From Lutraria lutraria (taxonomy: Eukaryota > Mollusca > Bivalvia > Venerida > Mactridae): DNA of 64,000 nt. Below the pieces are notes generated by a model, which was not told where the DNA came from, made no database searches, and saw only the letters and a list, made by a program, of their open reading frames with translations. Made by a program: the position numbers and the translations under genes. The stretch spans positions 2,921,501 through 2,985,500 of the forward strand of contig OZ026836.1 of NCBI GenBank assembly GCA_964023205.1, read 5' to 3'. Of the stretch, positions 1 through 12,842 are shown one piece after another. Within the stretch, counting starts at the first letter, position 1, and every line of letters starts with the position of its first letter.

Positions 1-130
1 AAAGTACTGAAAGCACATTCAACGGAACAACTTTAACAATTGCATGACGGGTGTAGAAAAGCGTAGTACTTTGGTCTGCATCAAAACTATCGTTCGGTGT
101 CCAAAACCCAATACCCCATCCTACTTGTAA
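1..130. repeat. Dispersed repeat, family A (diverged copy at window edge)
   Basis: This stretch opens with AAAGTACTGAAAG and carries TTGCATGACGGGTGTAGA and TTCGGTGTCCAAAA. The same blocks occur in the same order at 26,586-26,770 and 51,797-51,960. Those two copies have short inverted ends (GGAAACTGAAC ... GTTCAGTTTCC), so the family looks like a small non-autonomous DNA transposon. This copy is the most diverged and may be cut by the window start. Confidence 0.45.
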
Positions 131-454
131 AGAAATTCAACCGTTGACTACTTTGAAGTTCCGAACAACAGCAGAACCTTCAGAACTTTGGTTATAGATA
201 TGTTACAATGTAAAAACAGTGTTTGCTTAATATCTTATTTATTCTACAATTAGATACAAAGAAAAAGCTACTAACTGACAAAAGAATTTCCTGCAGACTT
301 GTGATAGTAAATCGAGAAGTCGGTGTTAGTTTAATCTAGTTCCCGTTCCATGTGTTAGTTAAGGAATATTTAAAGGGAGACAACTACATCAATATTGTTC
401 GAATCAATATTTAACAGAGTTACTTCCCATATAAATTATCGTTATTTACCCGCC

Positions 455-652
455 TCGATTCACTTTAACCTCTTACTGATGGAGGGTCGCGGACACGAGC
501 CGCGCTACCGACTTTTTCTCTTTATGTGAGAAAGTAGGCAGTTGCTTACAGAGGAATGAAGTCTAGTACTGGTTCTTTCCAGGAACGATGCTTAGGTGAA
601 CTGTCCGCCTCATATGAATCTGACTTTTGAAAAAGGGCGTACAACTCGATAT
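455..652 (+). mobile_element. tRNA-derived SINE, family S1 (decayed copy)
   Basis: Read on the + strand this matches, as its reverse complement, the repeats at 34,919-35,150 and 53,863-54,103. Shared blocks include the TGTGAGAAAGTAGGCAGTTG region and CTAGTACTGGTTCTT. The 53.9 kb copy has tRNA-like promoter boxes, so the family is a SINE. In this copy the head region is degraded. Basis: direct comparison of the three copies. Confidence 0.6.
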
Positions 653-3600
653 AAATAAACAAAAGAAGTCGTTATTTGCAATGAATACTTAAAAAATTGA
701 TTAGAAAACTGTTGAAATTACACGTTCGTACATTTTCTGAACTCACGTATCCTTTTCAGACAAAACAAAACAACACAAAAAAGAACAACAAGAAAATGGC
801 AACGATCGAAATAGTTATACAGATGTCGAGTAATTCATTATAAGCCTGAAGCTTTATGATACATGTACGAGTCACCTTCAGTATGACCAGACACCTTAAA
901 ACAGTTAATTAACCGTTGGCGAAAACTCGTGCTCATAATTCACGTGTAATCTTCGCAAACATGCAGACAACTAAGTCCATATTTGCCCGATGTTTGAACT
1001 TCTCAACTTGCGCATATTTATGCGTTTTGCAATAAATATGTTAGATATAACGTACAGTAAATGTCGCTCGGGAAACGTATTTTAGAAATCTATAACGGAC
1101 ATAAAATTGGAAGAATTTCTTCATTAAGTTGTTTACCTTAATAATGCCCCTTGGGCTGTGTGTAATATAGATATCTAGACTAAGAATACAGAAATCTAGA
1201 CTAATTAAGCAACTAGGAGAGCATTTCCAACCGTCCAATTTCGTACTTTAGTTTATCGTAGGAACTTCCAATTTTCTCTGTACAGTCTGGTCAAATTATT
1301 ATATAACTCGAACTGACACATTTACCAGCCTTTCAGCGCTTTTTGAAATATAATTTTACCTGCATTAAGTGAAAGGAAACCCAAATGAGAAAAATCCCCT
1401 GAAACACAGATAGAAAATAAAGTTATCGCTCTTTTAAAATGAAGCAGCATACGTATAATACTGTTATTAAAAGTACGGTATCAAACTAACCACTTCCGGT
1501 TTAAAGGGACTGTGTCGTAGAAAGAAGCAGTTAATGTGTCAAGGCCGGTCGATTGGACTCTTGTAAGAAGAGAATACGCCGGTTAGAAAAGCTTAGAAGA
1601 GAAACTCAATCGAAAGCAATCCGTGGTTTTAAGAACTGTCGTATTTCATCGTTGATAGTAAATGACATGCTATTTGAAGAAAATGAACATCGTTTTAAAT
1701 CAAATAAAAGACAATGTTTTCAAGCTGTATTGTCATGCTGTTTGGTCACGTAACTAATATCTCTTCCACCTCTTCTAACCATCGGGCGGAATAGATAGAA
1801 GAGTTTCTAAACTAAGAAGATGACTAATCGAACTGTTCGGAAGAGCTCTGTCTCTTCAGGCAGCTCTGCCGTTTGACTAAACGAACAGGCCTTCGGATTT
1901 AAGGGGGAAGGGTTCGAGATGGATGTTTTAGTTGGTTCCTAAACTTTGAATAGAAATGTCAATGATTGCTAGTAACATAAAAGTCATGAAATATAAAGAC
2001 GTACAGTGTCTCTGATAATCCCCTCAACATTTAAGGTGTTCATCATGCCTTTCAAATAGTTTTGCTTGAAATATCACATCACGTGATTTCAGTGTGTTCC
2101 CAGTGTTAGTCGGAATTCAGTTCGTTATAAGTTATATCGATTAATTATTACCCTATTGCACATAATAAGTAATACAGCCTGGATCCATATTTAACGGGTC
2201 GTCCACATGGTTAGACATTTATCATTAACAAAGCAGATTAGCTAGTCTTAATAATAGTTCGATGCATACATATGTTATTAAAATGTAATACAAACAGATG
2301 AAATGATTTTGAGATATATATAATTCGCGAGGTATAAGTTTAACTAGACGTATGCATTATTTTACATCTAATTATCTATCGAAAAGTGTTGAGTCATCTA
2401 GATAAACAGAAAATTTGAAATTTGAAAGTCAATCCCCTAAAACTTAGACTTGTCGGTGGCTGGTAATTTTATCTGATTTCGACGACAAACAGCGATAATT
2501 TAGTTCCGGTAGCAAAACTCGCATTGATTTTCTGTTACCGTCTGAGACACTATATCATGGAAACATTCTCGTCTGCTCCTGTTGTTCATTTGCTTATAAC
2601 GTCTGCTCATCTTGAAACAAAATGCACGTTAGTTTACCTACGATGCGTCTAAGAATGAAATATTTCAAACGAATACTTACTAATAGGTATATAATCTTTC
2701 TCTGTATGAAACTCGATTGAATGAAAAGAGAGAATAATGAAATAAGTGCATATTAACCAAACTCGCTTATTTTTTCGATCTTTAAACGCTTAGAAGCTGT
2801 GACGGGAAGAAATGAAGCGTGTACGAAATAACCTGTTGAAAACTGGGATAAAACTACCTACTAGAACTCGATCTATTCTAAGGTTTACAAACGTTTTTCT
2901 TTTCTCCCCAGTCTGACACAGGTTGTTTTCTATTCTCGCTTCGTGGACTACGTTTTATCATGAGTACATGCGATTTTGTGTGAGTGTATGTGTGTGTATT
3001 TGTGTGTATAACATAAATAATTAACTTCAATCATAAGGTGCACTACTTAAAAACTTTTCTGCATTTTTTTCATTGAGACTAGATAACACATAGTCGTGTC
3101 AAGTTTTAACAATTCAATGCGTTACGCTAAACAAGTGCATTGTTATTAAACTTGCGGAAGGATTGTCTAACATAACTATTAAGGATGAGTCAGGGTTCTA
3201 GACTGTCAGTGTTAATACCGGGTTAACTGGATTAAATCATACATAGTTTAAAGGTAAGTTTATTTGATCAGTTTGATATACGTGCATGTAAACATCGAAA
3301 AAAAATCTGAATTTGAGAAATTTTACAACACAAGTATAAACAAGTTTCGTTTGAAAAACTATGTGGTATGTGAGATGTTTTACTTAAGGATCGGTTGATA
3401 AATTATTTAAGAAACGTGCCAGGGTCGAATTTGTTCATAGAATAATAAATAAATGGATGACTTGTTTACATTTAACTTAAGACGGATTCTTTGGCGTGTC
3501 ATATCAGTTTCTTGTGTTTTTTTTATTACAATCTGCATGGACTTAGATTGTAATTTTATATAGGCCGTATATCTCTGCTTGTTGTCATACCGAATTATTC

Positions 3601-3698
3601 TATCTGTCAAATATGAAAACACCTTTTCACATATTTTAAGACAATCCTAAACACTGCGTATAGAAATCAACCTTGTTTTTGTTTTGTGTTAGCTGTAC
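653..3698. other. No gene seen
   Basis: About 3 kb of AT-rich sequence. The longest open frames are under 70 codons and show no familiar motif. A short GT-rich stretch lies near 2,975-3,010. I see no exon that can be supported. Confidence 0.5.
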
Positions 3699-3805
3699 AG
3701 AACAGATACTTTATTACATGACTTGAGCCATGGCTCATTATCATTTACATATATAAATATATACATAATTAGCATGTGACATGAGAGTAAACATACATAG
3801 ATGAA
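3699..3805 (-). mobile_element. LINE 3'-end fragment
   Basis: The reverse complement ends in AATAAAGTATCTGTTCTG, a polyadenylation-like signal followed by a short-unit tail as in CR1-like or RTE-like LINEs. The same block is at 59,172-59,292, where the tail repeats as (TCTGT)n. Only the untranslated 3' end is present. Confidence 0.5.
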
Positions 3806-6120
3806 CAAAACAGAGGGTAGAAGAAACCAAATTCATCTACATCTGTATATAAACAACTGCACCAGTATATATATATCTTGATTATTGCGTCTATATCGAA
3901 CGAATCTCCGATATAGTTCAGTTGAACTATTAATTAGTACTAATTAATCGATGATTCCGAATTGACTCATCAGTAACTACTTTATAGTTTTTACCTGACC
4001 TGACTGACTGATGAACATGTTTGGCTTTGTAAGATTTCTTACTCATAAGTGTAGTTTCTTTTTCTCTCGTCCTGTGGTATTCAATGTAAGTTTTCCCTGG
4101 ACGGATTTAATGCTTAAATTACTGAAATTTCGTTACCATTTGTGTTTCAACAATATATGGCCCCGAGGTTAAAACTTATCGAATGACTTTACATATAGAA
4201 TTATTTACATACACGTATGCCTGTAAATATGACACTTATACTACCTATACGAAGCTGTATATGCTTCTTTCATATATGTGACAGATTGAATTCAAACCTA
4301 CTTAATATACAAAGGTCCACAATAGGATATAGATAATGTTATCTCGAGAACAGATCACATCTGTGCATACAGGGATCGCTTTCCACGGTACACAGTCATG
4401 CATTCAATTGCATGAATGAAGTCGTCACATATATGAGCTTTAAAAAATTAAAGCAATCTTTCAAGTTTCTGTTAATATGTTTCCGCTCATTGAATGTACG
4501 TACATATATATATATATACTGATTGTCACTGGTAACATTTTTGGCCTTCTACGATACTTGAATAGTAAATAATTTAACTTTATTTGTTCCGAACATTAAT
4601 CTTTATTATTGTTGATGTATGAACTTTCGGCGTGAACGAACACGGATCTTCGCACGTTAGTCTCAAGTTACGAAAATGGAAGACTAGTCATTAAACTTAC
4701 TCTAATGTTGTATGACAATATTGCATATAATATTACCTCAATTTCTGCCGTGTCACCTGCCTAAAAATCGTTATGTTAGAAATGTAGTTATACCCAGGAT
4801 GGTTAGGACCACCATATTTTTCTTTGATCAGCTAAAAATGAGATTAAAATGTGTTAAACATTTTTGCGGACACTCCTAGTCAACCACACGGAATGGTATA
4901 TAAACCACTATTTGACTTATTTAATAAATCTTGGAGTTCCACAGACATGTAAATATGTGTACACCATTGCCGCCCCCAGAGGTACGTTAAATTACAACGA
5001 GGTAGCTACACTTTTGGGGGTACTGAATGAAGATCGAACAAGCGTTGTTGCAGCCACAGCGCCTAACACGTACAAGTTGTCACTTCACATTTTATGCTCA
5101 AATGTTTTTATTTATTTATTGGTTATGACATTAGTTGCTATGGTTTGATAAAACAGTCGCTAGCTCTGATTCATTTGTGTAATTTATATTTCAGATATTG
5201 ATTAATCAAAAACAGATCCCAAATCAGTTTACATTCATGAATAATTTTTATACTCTTAATCGTATTGAATTATTCATTTTGATACTTTATTTAGTTATAT
5301 GTAATATACAATCTGTTTCTCGCGATAAGTTTAAAATAGTTCGAGTCATTATGACGACAATTCATGATAAATTATAAAACACTTATCGTTACATTGCTAC
5401 TTCACTGAATAGTTCTGAACGTTATCTGATATTTTACCAGAATCAGTATGTATGCTCAAATACATATGTGTGTCAAACTGCTTGGTATCAATAGGGGTAG
5501 GAGACGTGTTTTAATAACCCAATTTAAGGATACCTGTGATTCTTATACAAGTAATCCCAGACACGTACACTCTCAAACATCGACTTATCGTACAAGTTTG
5601 TCTGTATTTATCAAATATTGCTGAGTCTGGTTGTTTGTAATTCAGGTTAGGATAAAGTCTTCTTTCCTGAACTGAAATGCGTTTCGTATTATCGATTTGT
5701 GATCTAGCGCTTACATGTGTTTTCATCCGTGTAACTATTAGTAGAAGTTAAATCGCTAATAACTAATTATATCGAAAAACATTAAAGGCTGGGTCTGGTT
5801 TGAAAGAAATTAGCTGCCGTTCATATTTATTTACGTATAGTTAAATTGTTTAAACGGTATTATGTTTAAACTGTATGAACCTGATATGCAATCAAACATG
5901 AAGTAAACATATACACACCTATATTATACAAACCCTCATTGCATTTGTCTTAAAAACCATTTTGTTTCCCTTCACCGTTTAAATATACAGTCAAACATTT
6001 GTACTAAGTTCACGTAAGTCTGAGCATAATTATGGACGTCGTGTGCATGTTTTGGTCTTTGTTCAGCGGTCAATTTGGTTTACGTGTGTTGTCTTGTTAT
6101 ATCATTGTTAAACAATCACC
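3806..6120. other. No gene seen
   Basis: AT-rich sequence with an (AT)n run near 4,506-4,522. A 94-codon open frame at 4,864-5,148 has a hydrophobic C-terminus but no ATG at its head and no convincing splice acceptor; I do not call it a gene. Confidence 0.45.
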
Positions 6121-6515
6121 TGGGGTTGATCGGTGGTCGAGTGGTAACGCGCGAGACTACTAAACCAAAGGCAGTGGCTTCTATTCTAGACTTAATTTCT
6201 CAGGGACGCATTTTCAGTGTCCATTCCAACTACCGAGCCATGTGCTGTGTCTATGAATTCACAGGAAAGAAAAGGTGTTTTACACCGGACACGATAAAAG
6301 AACCAGGAACAACTGTCGAAAGGAGTAGGAGAAATATACCAGTTGTCCGGTTGCCCCGTATCTTATCTCCCCTCTCTCTGGGGCGGCTCAGAAATATACT
6401 ACATGTAGTTAATGTCCGGTTGTCCCGTATCTTATCTCCCCTCTCTCTGGGGCGGCTCAGAAATGATCATAGCTGTCGAATGGGTCGTTTAACAAAACAA
6501 CAGATAAATAAATTA
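6121..6515 (+). mobile_element. tRNA-derived SINE, family S2, with internal duplication
   Basis: The head GGTGGTCGAGTGGTAACGCG resembles a tRNA A box. The body matches the copy at 12,562-12,842 (ATTTTTCAGGGACGC-type block, ATGATCATAGCT block, AACAACAGA(T/C)AAATAAATA tail). A 69-bp segment starting GTCCGGTTG is present twice in tandem, at 6,345-6,413 and from 6,414 to about 6,464. The 151-codon open frame across this region is an accident of the repeat. Confidence 0.7.
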
Positions 6516-7236
6516 ACGTTAGACCTCTGAACACAAAATGACCTACATGACAAGCGCAGGTGGCCTCAAACACAGGTTTCGCTGTACATAAATTATGTAA
6601 AGTTATACTTCGAAAAAAATAAGGAAGGCACCTGCACACATCCTGCTATTTTCTCATGCACTGATATACAGTTTTACTTATGTTGTTGTAATTGTTTTTA
6701 CAACATAGAATTCATAATAAACATTGTTGAATACACCTAAATATTTGATTTGATAACATAAATGGAACGTCTATTTATACTACCGGAGTCGTTTCGGGTC
6801 AGCCAATTTTCCTCTCATCAGCCAGATTTAAACATCCAGGTGTGCGACGTCAGATATTTGCGATAATATAAGTTTGTATACGAATTTAAGAAACACATTT
6901 ATCATGTGAATGACGTCACATTACTCACGTGATCTTCTCATCTTTATTATTCAGGACGAAACTTATGAGAATCTGTGATGTTTTAGTAATATTTATTGTT
7001 ATATCTGTGTAATTGAACACTAATTGTTTGGTGACAAAGTGTAGTGACACAAAACTGACAGTATGAGGACGTATACACGTTAGAAGTAATCCATCTTTTC
7101 AACACGAGACTGTACTCCAGTCATCTTATGAAGACACTTTGACAAGTATAGTTAGTTACATGTTGTCATACATAGTGTTATATTCATTATTTACGACATT
7201 GTCCTCAGTTTTGTACTGTATCATGTATGATTATGA

Positions 7237-7416
7237 CAATCAAACCTATCTTAGCGGCCACCTCCGAAAAAAATCCACCTTGTGAATAAAGGCCATTCTT
7301 TAAAAAACCGTCATTGATTATAAAACGTGTACAAAATGACCCCCGAATGAAGACCGCCTGTCAATTAAGGCCATATTTTGTCATTCCCAAGGCGGCCTTT
7401 AAAACGTAATCTATGT
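7237..7416. mobile_element. MITE family T2 (diverged copy)
   Basis: This copy shares ordered blocks with 46,444-46,619 and 48,997-49,172, including CCTGTCAATTAAGGCC and GTGAATAAAGGCC. The better copies have inverted ends CAGTCAAACCTGTG...CACAGGTTTGACTG flanked by TA, as in Tc1/mariner-type non-autonomous elements. Confidence 0.6.
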
Positions 7417-9036
7417 ATTCCATTCTCGAAATAAGGCCTAATTTATTCGATAGGGAGAATATATATTTTGTATTTTTGCATACAGTTTAAATGTGAATGA
7501 GTAATCTGACACTTCTTGGTTTAACTTTGGCTGAAATAATACCACAAAATAACGGCTGTGTAATTTCATTAGATTATATCATTTCAATTTGAGTGGATAG
7601 GATTGCGCTGTTTCAATCGTTATTATAAACATGTTTGCGGTTAAACCACATACTAGTGGTGGAAAGAACAGAGGTGTGATATAAAACACTTGTTGTTTTG
7701 TTGACGTAAGAACATTAAAGATTAACCTATCACATATAGGATCTTCCACTGACCTACTTAAAGTCTGCGTGTAACCTAATTATAGCTCTAGAAATCATAA
7801 GAAATTATACATCAATTTTATATGGCCGACTTTTCATTTCTTATTACATATATTTTTGTAAAGAATGTACAAACGCTTCCAGTCATACTCTACTGAAAAC
7901 AGAGATAACACATTTCGAGTGTATAGTTAAGACAGGCTCGTAGGAAGCTATTTCAGATAAGGGGAGGGAGTCACAATAATTGGGGGGGGGGGGAGGCTTA
8001 GTCCCCGGTACCTACGACTCTGTAAGGAATTAGGTTTGTGACTTTGAAAACCTGATACCATGTTGTCTGATGATTATATTGTACCGTAGGAGAATAATTT
8101 TGGTTGTAAAAGTTTTTATAAGGGATTATAACTGATTCTCACACACAAAATCTAATACATGTATTAGCCCCCAATAATTTTGGTTCTAAGATTAGCGCCC
8201 CGATCAGAAATTGATTCCTACGGGCCTGCAATGTTATATAATTATGACGCTACAGCGAGAATCTGGTAAAATCAGAAAATTATACCAATACTGTTTTCTT
8301 GGCGTTGATTATACAATCTACTTGTATAAATTTTCCTACGATATTCCACAGAATGCGAAATCTGAAGAAGTCCATACCTCATATGGTTAGCACAATTCCT
8401 TCTCTACCCCCCCCCCCCCCCTCTATCTATCTCTCGTGTATTCCTGCTTATTAAGCAGTATCCCAGCACGAGCCACTCCTAGTTGGTTAAACTAACTTTC
8501 TTTGTCCGTATTGGAAATTCGAGATCTGTGTTCCATTGAGGACAGAATCGATAGTGTTTATACACAACCCACGCAATTCCGCGGAAATATGTTGCGAAGG
8601 ATAGTTCTAGCAGTCAATATGATGATCAGCGGCTAGAGCTTGGTATGTTTAAAAATTCTACAAGACAGTTTTTACACAACCTCTTCGTATGACAGCACCG
8701 ATACAGTGCATGTGCAAATTCAGAAACAGTTAGACAATGTGTCTGACATTATTCAAAGTCAAGTCAGAGTTAAAATCCTACTATTTCACTCATATCACGT
8801 ACATTCATGTCAAAATGAGGAGACAAACATGATTTCATAGTGTTAAATATACAATGGTTTCATAACAATGAATTGAAAATGATGCATAAATTAGTTTCTA
8901 ACAATGAACCATTAGAGGAAGTGTGTTGTTTACACATCCAAATAGAGTACATTAATTTTATATTTTACTATTTTGATTCGTGTAGTATGCAAAATAGTCA
9001 TGTACGTTTTGGTAATTTATAGTGAATGAATTATAA
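7417..9036. other. No gene seen; homopolymer runs
   Basis: Contains a run of about 12 G at 7,981-7,993 and a run of about 15 C at 8,407-8,421. Overlapping short open frames at 8,640-9,022 are AT-rich and have no recognisable content. Confidence 0.45.
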
Positions 9037-9125
9037 CATATATATGCACTTAAACATAGGGGGCTAGCGCCAAAACAGACCAAACACCTTTTTCAACGCG
9101 CTTGCCCCCTATGCACATATTTATA
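9037..9125. repeat. Short hairpin repeat
   Basis: CATAGGGGGC...GCGC and GCGC...GCCCCCTATG form an imperfect inverted repeat of about 90 bp, with ATATATGCA near the left end and TGCACATAT at the right end. It stands out as a GC-rich island in AT-rich sequence. Probably a small foldback element. Confidence 0.45.
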
Positions 9126-12100
9126 CTAATATGGCTTGTCAGCTCAAAATTCGCCCCTTTAAGAAGAATTACATGTAGCATTTTTCAGTTTAAAAGAGTT
9201 GTATAACTTGTTGTACATGTATTTGAAAATAAGATCAATATAACATTTTCTATATCTTGATATACAAAGAGCACATTTTTCATATTTTCATTGTAAGCAA
9301 TACTTAAATTAAGATGCTAAACTATAACAATTCATAGGAGTAATTCGTCAATGAATTTTAAATTACGTGTATCGAATCGTATAGTATTTAAGTACATACG
9401 CAATTAGGAAAGAAACGTTTTGTTGTCAATAAAATTTATTTTTGTCACACAGATCAGCTTAATATTGTTCTTAAAACAATTAAGCGCGTTTTTGACATGC
9501 TAACATGATGTTTAAAGTAATTACTGTCATATTTCGCGACAATCTTGACAACTATCCTTCGCAACTATCGTTGAAGGACTACAATTGAATGAACGTATTC
9601 CAGTTGCTGATACAGATACGCGAAGTATGCTCTCTCTCTGTGTTATTTTATTTTCGCGTAAAAATATAATTATTCAGGAATCGGAATATATTTATCTGAC
9701 GCGACTTTTGTCTGAATGTGCATTGATTGATTACAGCGGTAGGTTAATTTTATGTCTATAGATAGTAAATTCTTATAAAAAACGTGAATAGCAAACCGGG
9801 TCATTATGGGTGTATACTGACCACATGTCATCCGTGAGTACAGTAACCATTTATTATATGAAACATTAAATGTAAAGTATCTATGTAGTGTTTGCACATA
9901 TGTAATGGTATATAATACAATTATAGGAACTTCTGTATTACAAATTGTTTTCTTTCTGCACGATGTGATATTACCGACTATCATAATAACTATGAGAAAC
10001 ATTTTTTTGTGATTTTGAATACAATGTACAACATTTATGAATTGATAAATATATTATATATTACAGGAGTTTTTTATACATTATATTATGTTGTAGATAA
10101 AGCTTTAAACAACCGAAAATTGCATTTGTGACAACATTTGTATTTAAGAATTATTTGATAAAAATGTCCGTCTAATATGAAGATTATTTGAGTCTGTTAC
10201 ATGTATTGAGTCATTTATTCTTTAAGGTGAAATGTACGGTCCTAGATAATAACTAATGATTTAACCAGGCAGATAAATTATAGCTGGTTACTTGTTACTT
10301 GTAGCTTAATCAATTGGACACAATTTATACTTTAAATACATGTCTTCATATTTGAAAACTTAACAATCTCTTTAAGACTAAACTGTTCGGAACCAAATAT
10401 TTATTTTGGGTTTGAAATACATGTATGTACGTCATCCAATAAGGTAAATAGTATTTACTAAATACGTATAGTTACATGTATTTTCAAATGGAAACATTTA
10501 AAAAATCAATAAATGTTAAATTGTAATGATAATTTAATTCAAACGGTCCACAAAACATGGAGAAGTATACTTGCCATACAAATATTTTTTCGCCGTATCT
10601 ATAAATGTATTCTCTCCTGTGTCAGACTGTAATTATATTATGATTACTATGTGTTTAACTGTTAATGACACGTGTTTTTCTCTTCTAATGTACATAATTC
10701 ATTTATGAAAATTGATACTCGTTATTTTGGTATCTTTTTCCTTTAATAATTTAAACATTTAGATGAAATCTAACTGGACGCTTACATTATCTGTCGTTTA
10801 CTTTATCCGTCCCATGTCCCATCTGTCGTAACGTTGTCACACCGTACAGGACGTCAAGCACTTTAATCTTTTTTCCGACTTGCCTATGGCGCACGGCAAG
10901 TCAGATTACGTTCGTTGGTTTGCATAAAATTCTGCGACAAAAACCAAAGTGTTTCTGAGAAAACAGTAGAAAACAGCAATAAAGCGAAAAGGAATTCAAC
11001 TTTTACTAATATCAGGCTGGTTCTGTTCTTTGACCTTTTCGTTAAACTTCCCGTCTCCGGACCGTGGCCTGAATAAAACCCGGAATTATTACGGCCCAAG
11101 AAAAGTCGGATTCACTTTTGTACGGTAACGTGTAAAGGCCGGGTTGAGAAAAGATAATTGAATCAACGAAACTACCATAATGCTCTTCTTTGACTATCGA
11201 TTTTTTAAATTTATGTATCAAATTAAAGATGAAACACACAGCCTTCTGAGCATGTGAAAATACCAGATACCTGTAGTATATCACATAAAAAATAAATTAT
11301 GTTTCTGAACGATGTGAACTTTGTCAAAATATGAAAAAAAAATCACAGCCCCCCCGCCCCTTATTTTTATTTTTATTAGATGTACAACGAATCGACGTTA
11401 ACAAACGTATAGGTCTGATAATTTATACAGTTCAGATATTTTACATGCATATAAATTGATCTTCTGAAGTTTTTTGTTAATCTTTTTGTTTCATGATGAT
11501 GTCAGAGGCAATGTGATTGACTAGTTAGTGATCGTATTCAGTTTTTCATGATTATGATTCAGACATTGCTGATATTAGACACAAGCAAAATATTTATACA
11601 ATACCTCATAGACACGGTACCCATAGCTTAATGATTCATGTTAACTTCCCGTCTATAGCCTTTCAACCTGATTGTAGTTTTCCTCCAAAAATGTTTCCAT
11701 CTCAACATCTCGACCCAAGCTTTCAAACGCTTACATTGTAAGCCAAATACGGAGTTTGAATTTGCAAGAGAAGTGGAGAAACGGGTTATGTACACGTAAT
11801 GTTAGAAGTTCTGTGACATTTAAATCCAGACAATGATTTATCTCGAGGAGTTCACTGGTTGAAATAGAGAACCATTATTTGTTCCGTGTACTTAAGTTCA
11901 CGCATACAAGTAATATATATATCATATTGAGAATTAATGGGAAAGTTATCAAGTTATGGTGTGCTAAGAGAAGCAGTGTATGTGCTTTTTTCATTGACAC
12001 TCGCGGTTTGTCATACTGGTATTCTTTTAATTCTAAAATAATTGTGGCGGACTAATACCATTAAAAGCACCATAAATCAGCTGTCGCTCGACAAACCAGT

Positions 12101-12243
12101 TTCACCACGTATGTTGTTATTGTCATTACTGTTGTTTGTCACAGACTGATGTCATACTCTTCTAGGTTTAGAAATCTGTTGTCCAGCAGATTGTAACATT
12201 TATTTTAAGACTTGATTATTAGTGCACAAGTTGTAACTATTAT
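9126..12243. other. No gene seen
   Basis: AT-rich sequence. A 110-codon frame on the minus strand (9,670-10,002) begins with a hydrophobic stretch that could pass for a signal peptide, but it is isolated, has no homology I recognise, and is within the length expected by chance. Confidence 0.4.
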
Positions 12244-12283
12244 CAAGGACTTATATACATACATGTATGTATATAAGTCCTTG
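12244..12283. repeat. Perfect 40-bp palindrome
   Basis: The left half reads CAAGGACTTATATACATACA and the right half is its exact reverse complement. Related palindromes lie at 45,237-45,276 and 59,322-59,355, so this is a recurring element rather than a single accident. Confidence 0.8.
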
Positions 12284-12561
12284 CTATTATTAAATAAAAC
12301 AAATACAAAATTCTTAATAGATTCTGTATTTTTTGCAATAAGGCTTTTAAACTAAGAAATGAACAAATTATATGATGGGCTTATGATGGATGTAATTATG
12401 ATTTGCTGATATGGTAACATTCTCACTTGCTTTACTTCTGTTTATATTATGTTCTATTAAAGTGTCATTGTCGAGTTTTGATTGAACTTTTCAAAGGAAG
12501 TCATTTAGTATTATAAATATACATATGAACTACTATTAGACAAAGAGTACTTATACATATT

Positions 12562-12842
12562 GAGGTCATGGGTTCGATTCTCGGTCCCGCCTTGCATATT
12601 TTTCAGGGACGCCTTTTCAGTGCCCCCATCCCAATTACCAAGTCAGATACTGTGTCTAGAATCACAGGAAGAAGGGCGATGTGTGTATCTGATAAAGAAC
12701 CAGGAAAAAAACATTGGGAGTAGCGGAGTAGGGACATAAATGCCCGGACCCTTTATATCTGAACTTCCCCTCTGTCTTTGGTGGTTCTTATATGATCATA
12801 GCTATATAGTGAGCCATTAAACAACAGACAAATAAATAAACA
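12562..12842 (+). mobile_element. tRNA-derived SINE, family S2
   Basis: Starts within a B-box-like GGGTTCGATTCTC and continues with the same body as the copy at 6,121, ending in AACAGACAAATAAATAAAC. The A-box half is missing, so the copy is 5'-truncated. It lacks the internal 69-bp duplication of the other copy. Confidence 0.7.

Noticed and set aside
4864..5148. 94-codon open frame with a hydrophobic C-terminus resembling a GPI signal
   Set aside because: It opens with TTG, not ATG, has an in-frame stop just upstream and no convincing acceptor; length is within chance for AT-rich DNA.
6075..6530. 151-codon open frame
   Set aside because: It coincides with an S2 SINE and its internal 69-bp duplication, which repeats the same peptide.
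9670..10002. 110-codon minus-strand frame with a signal-peptide-like start
   Set aside because: Isolated, no homology recognised, ordinary base composition for the region, no splice or regulatory support.
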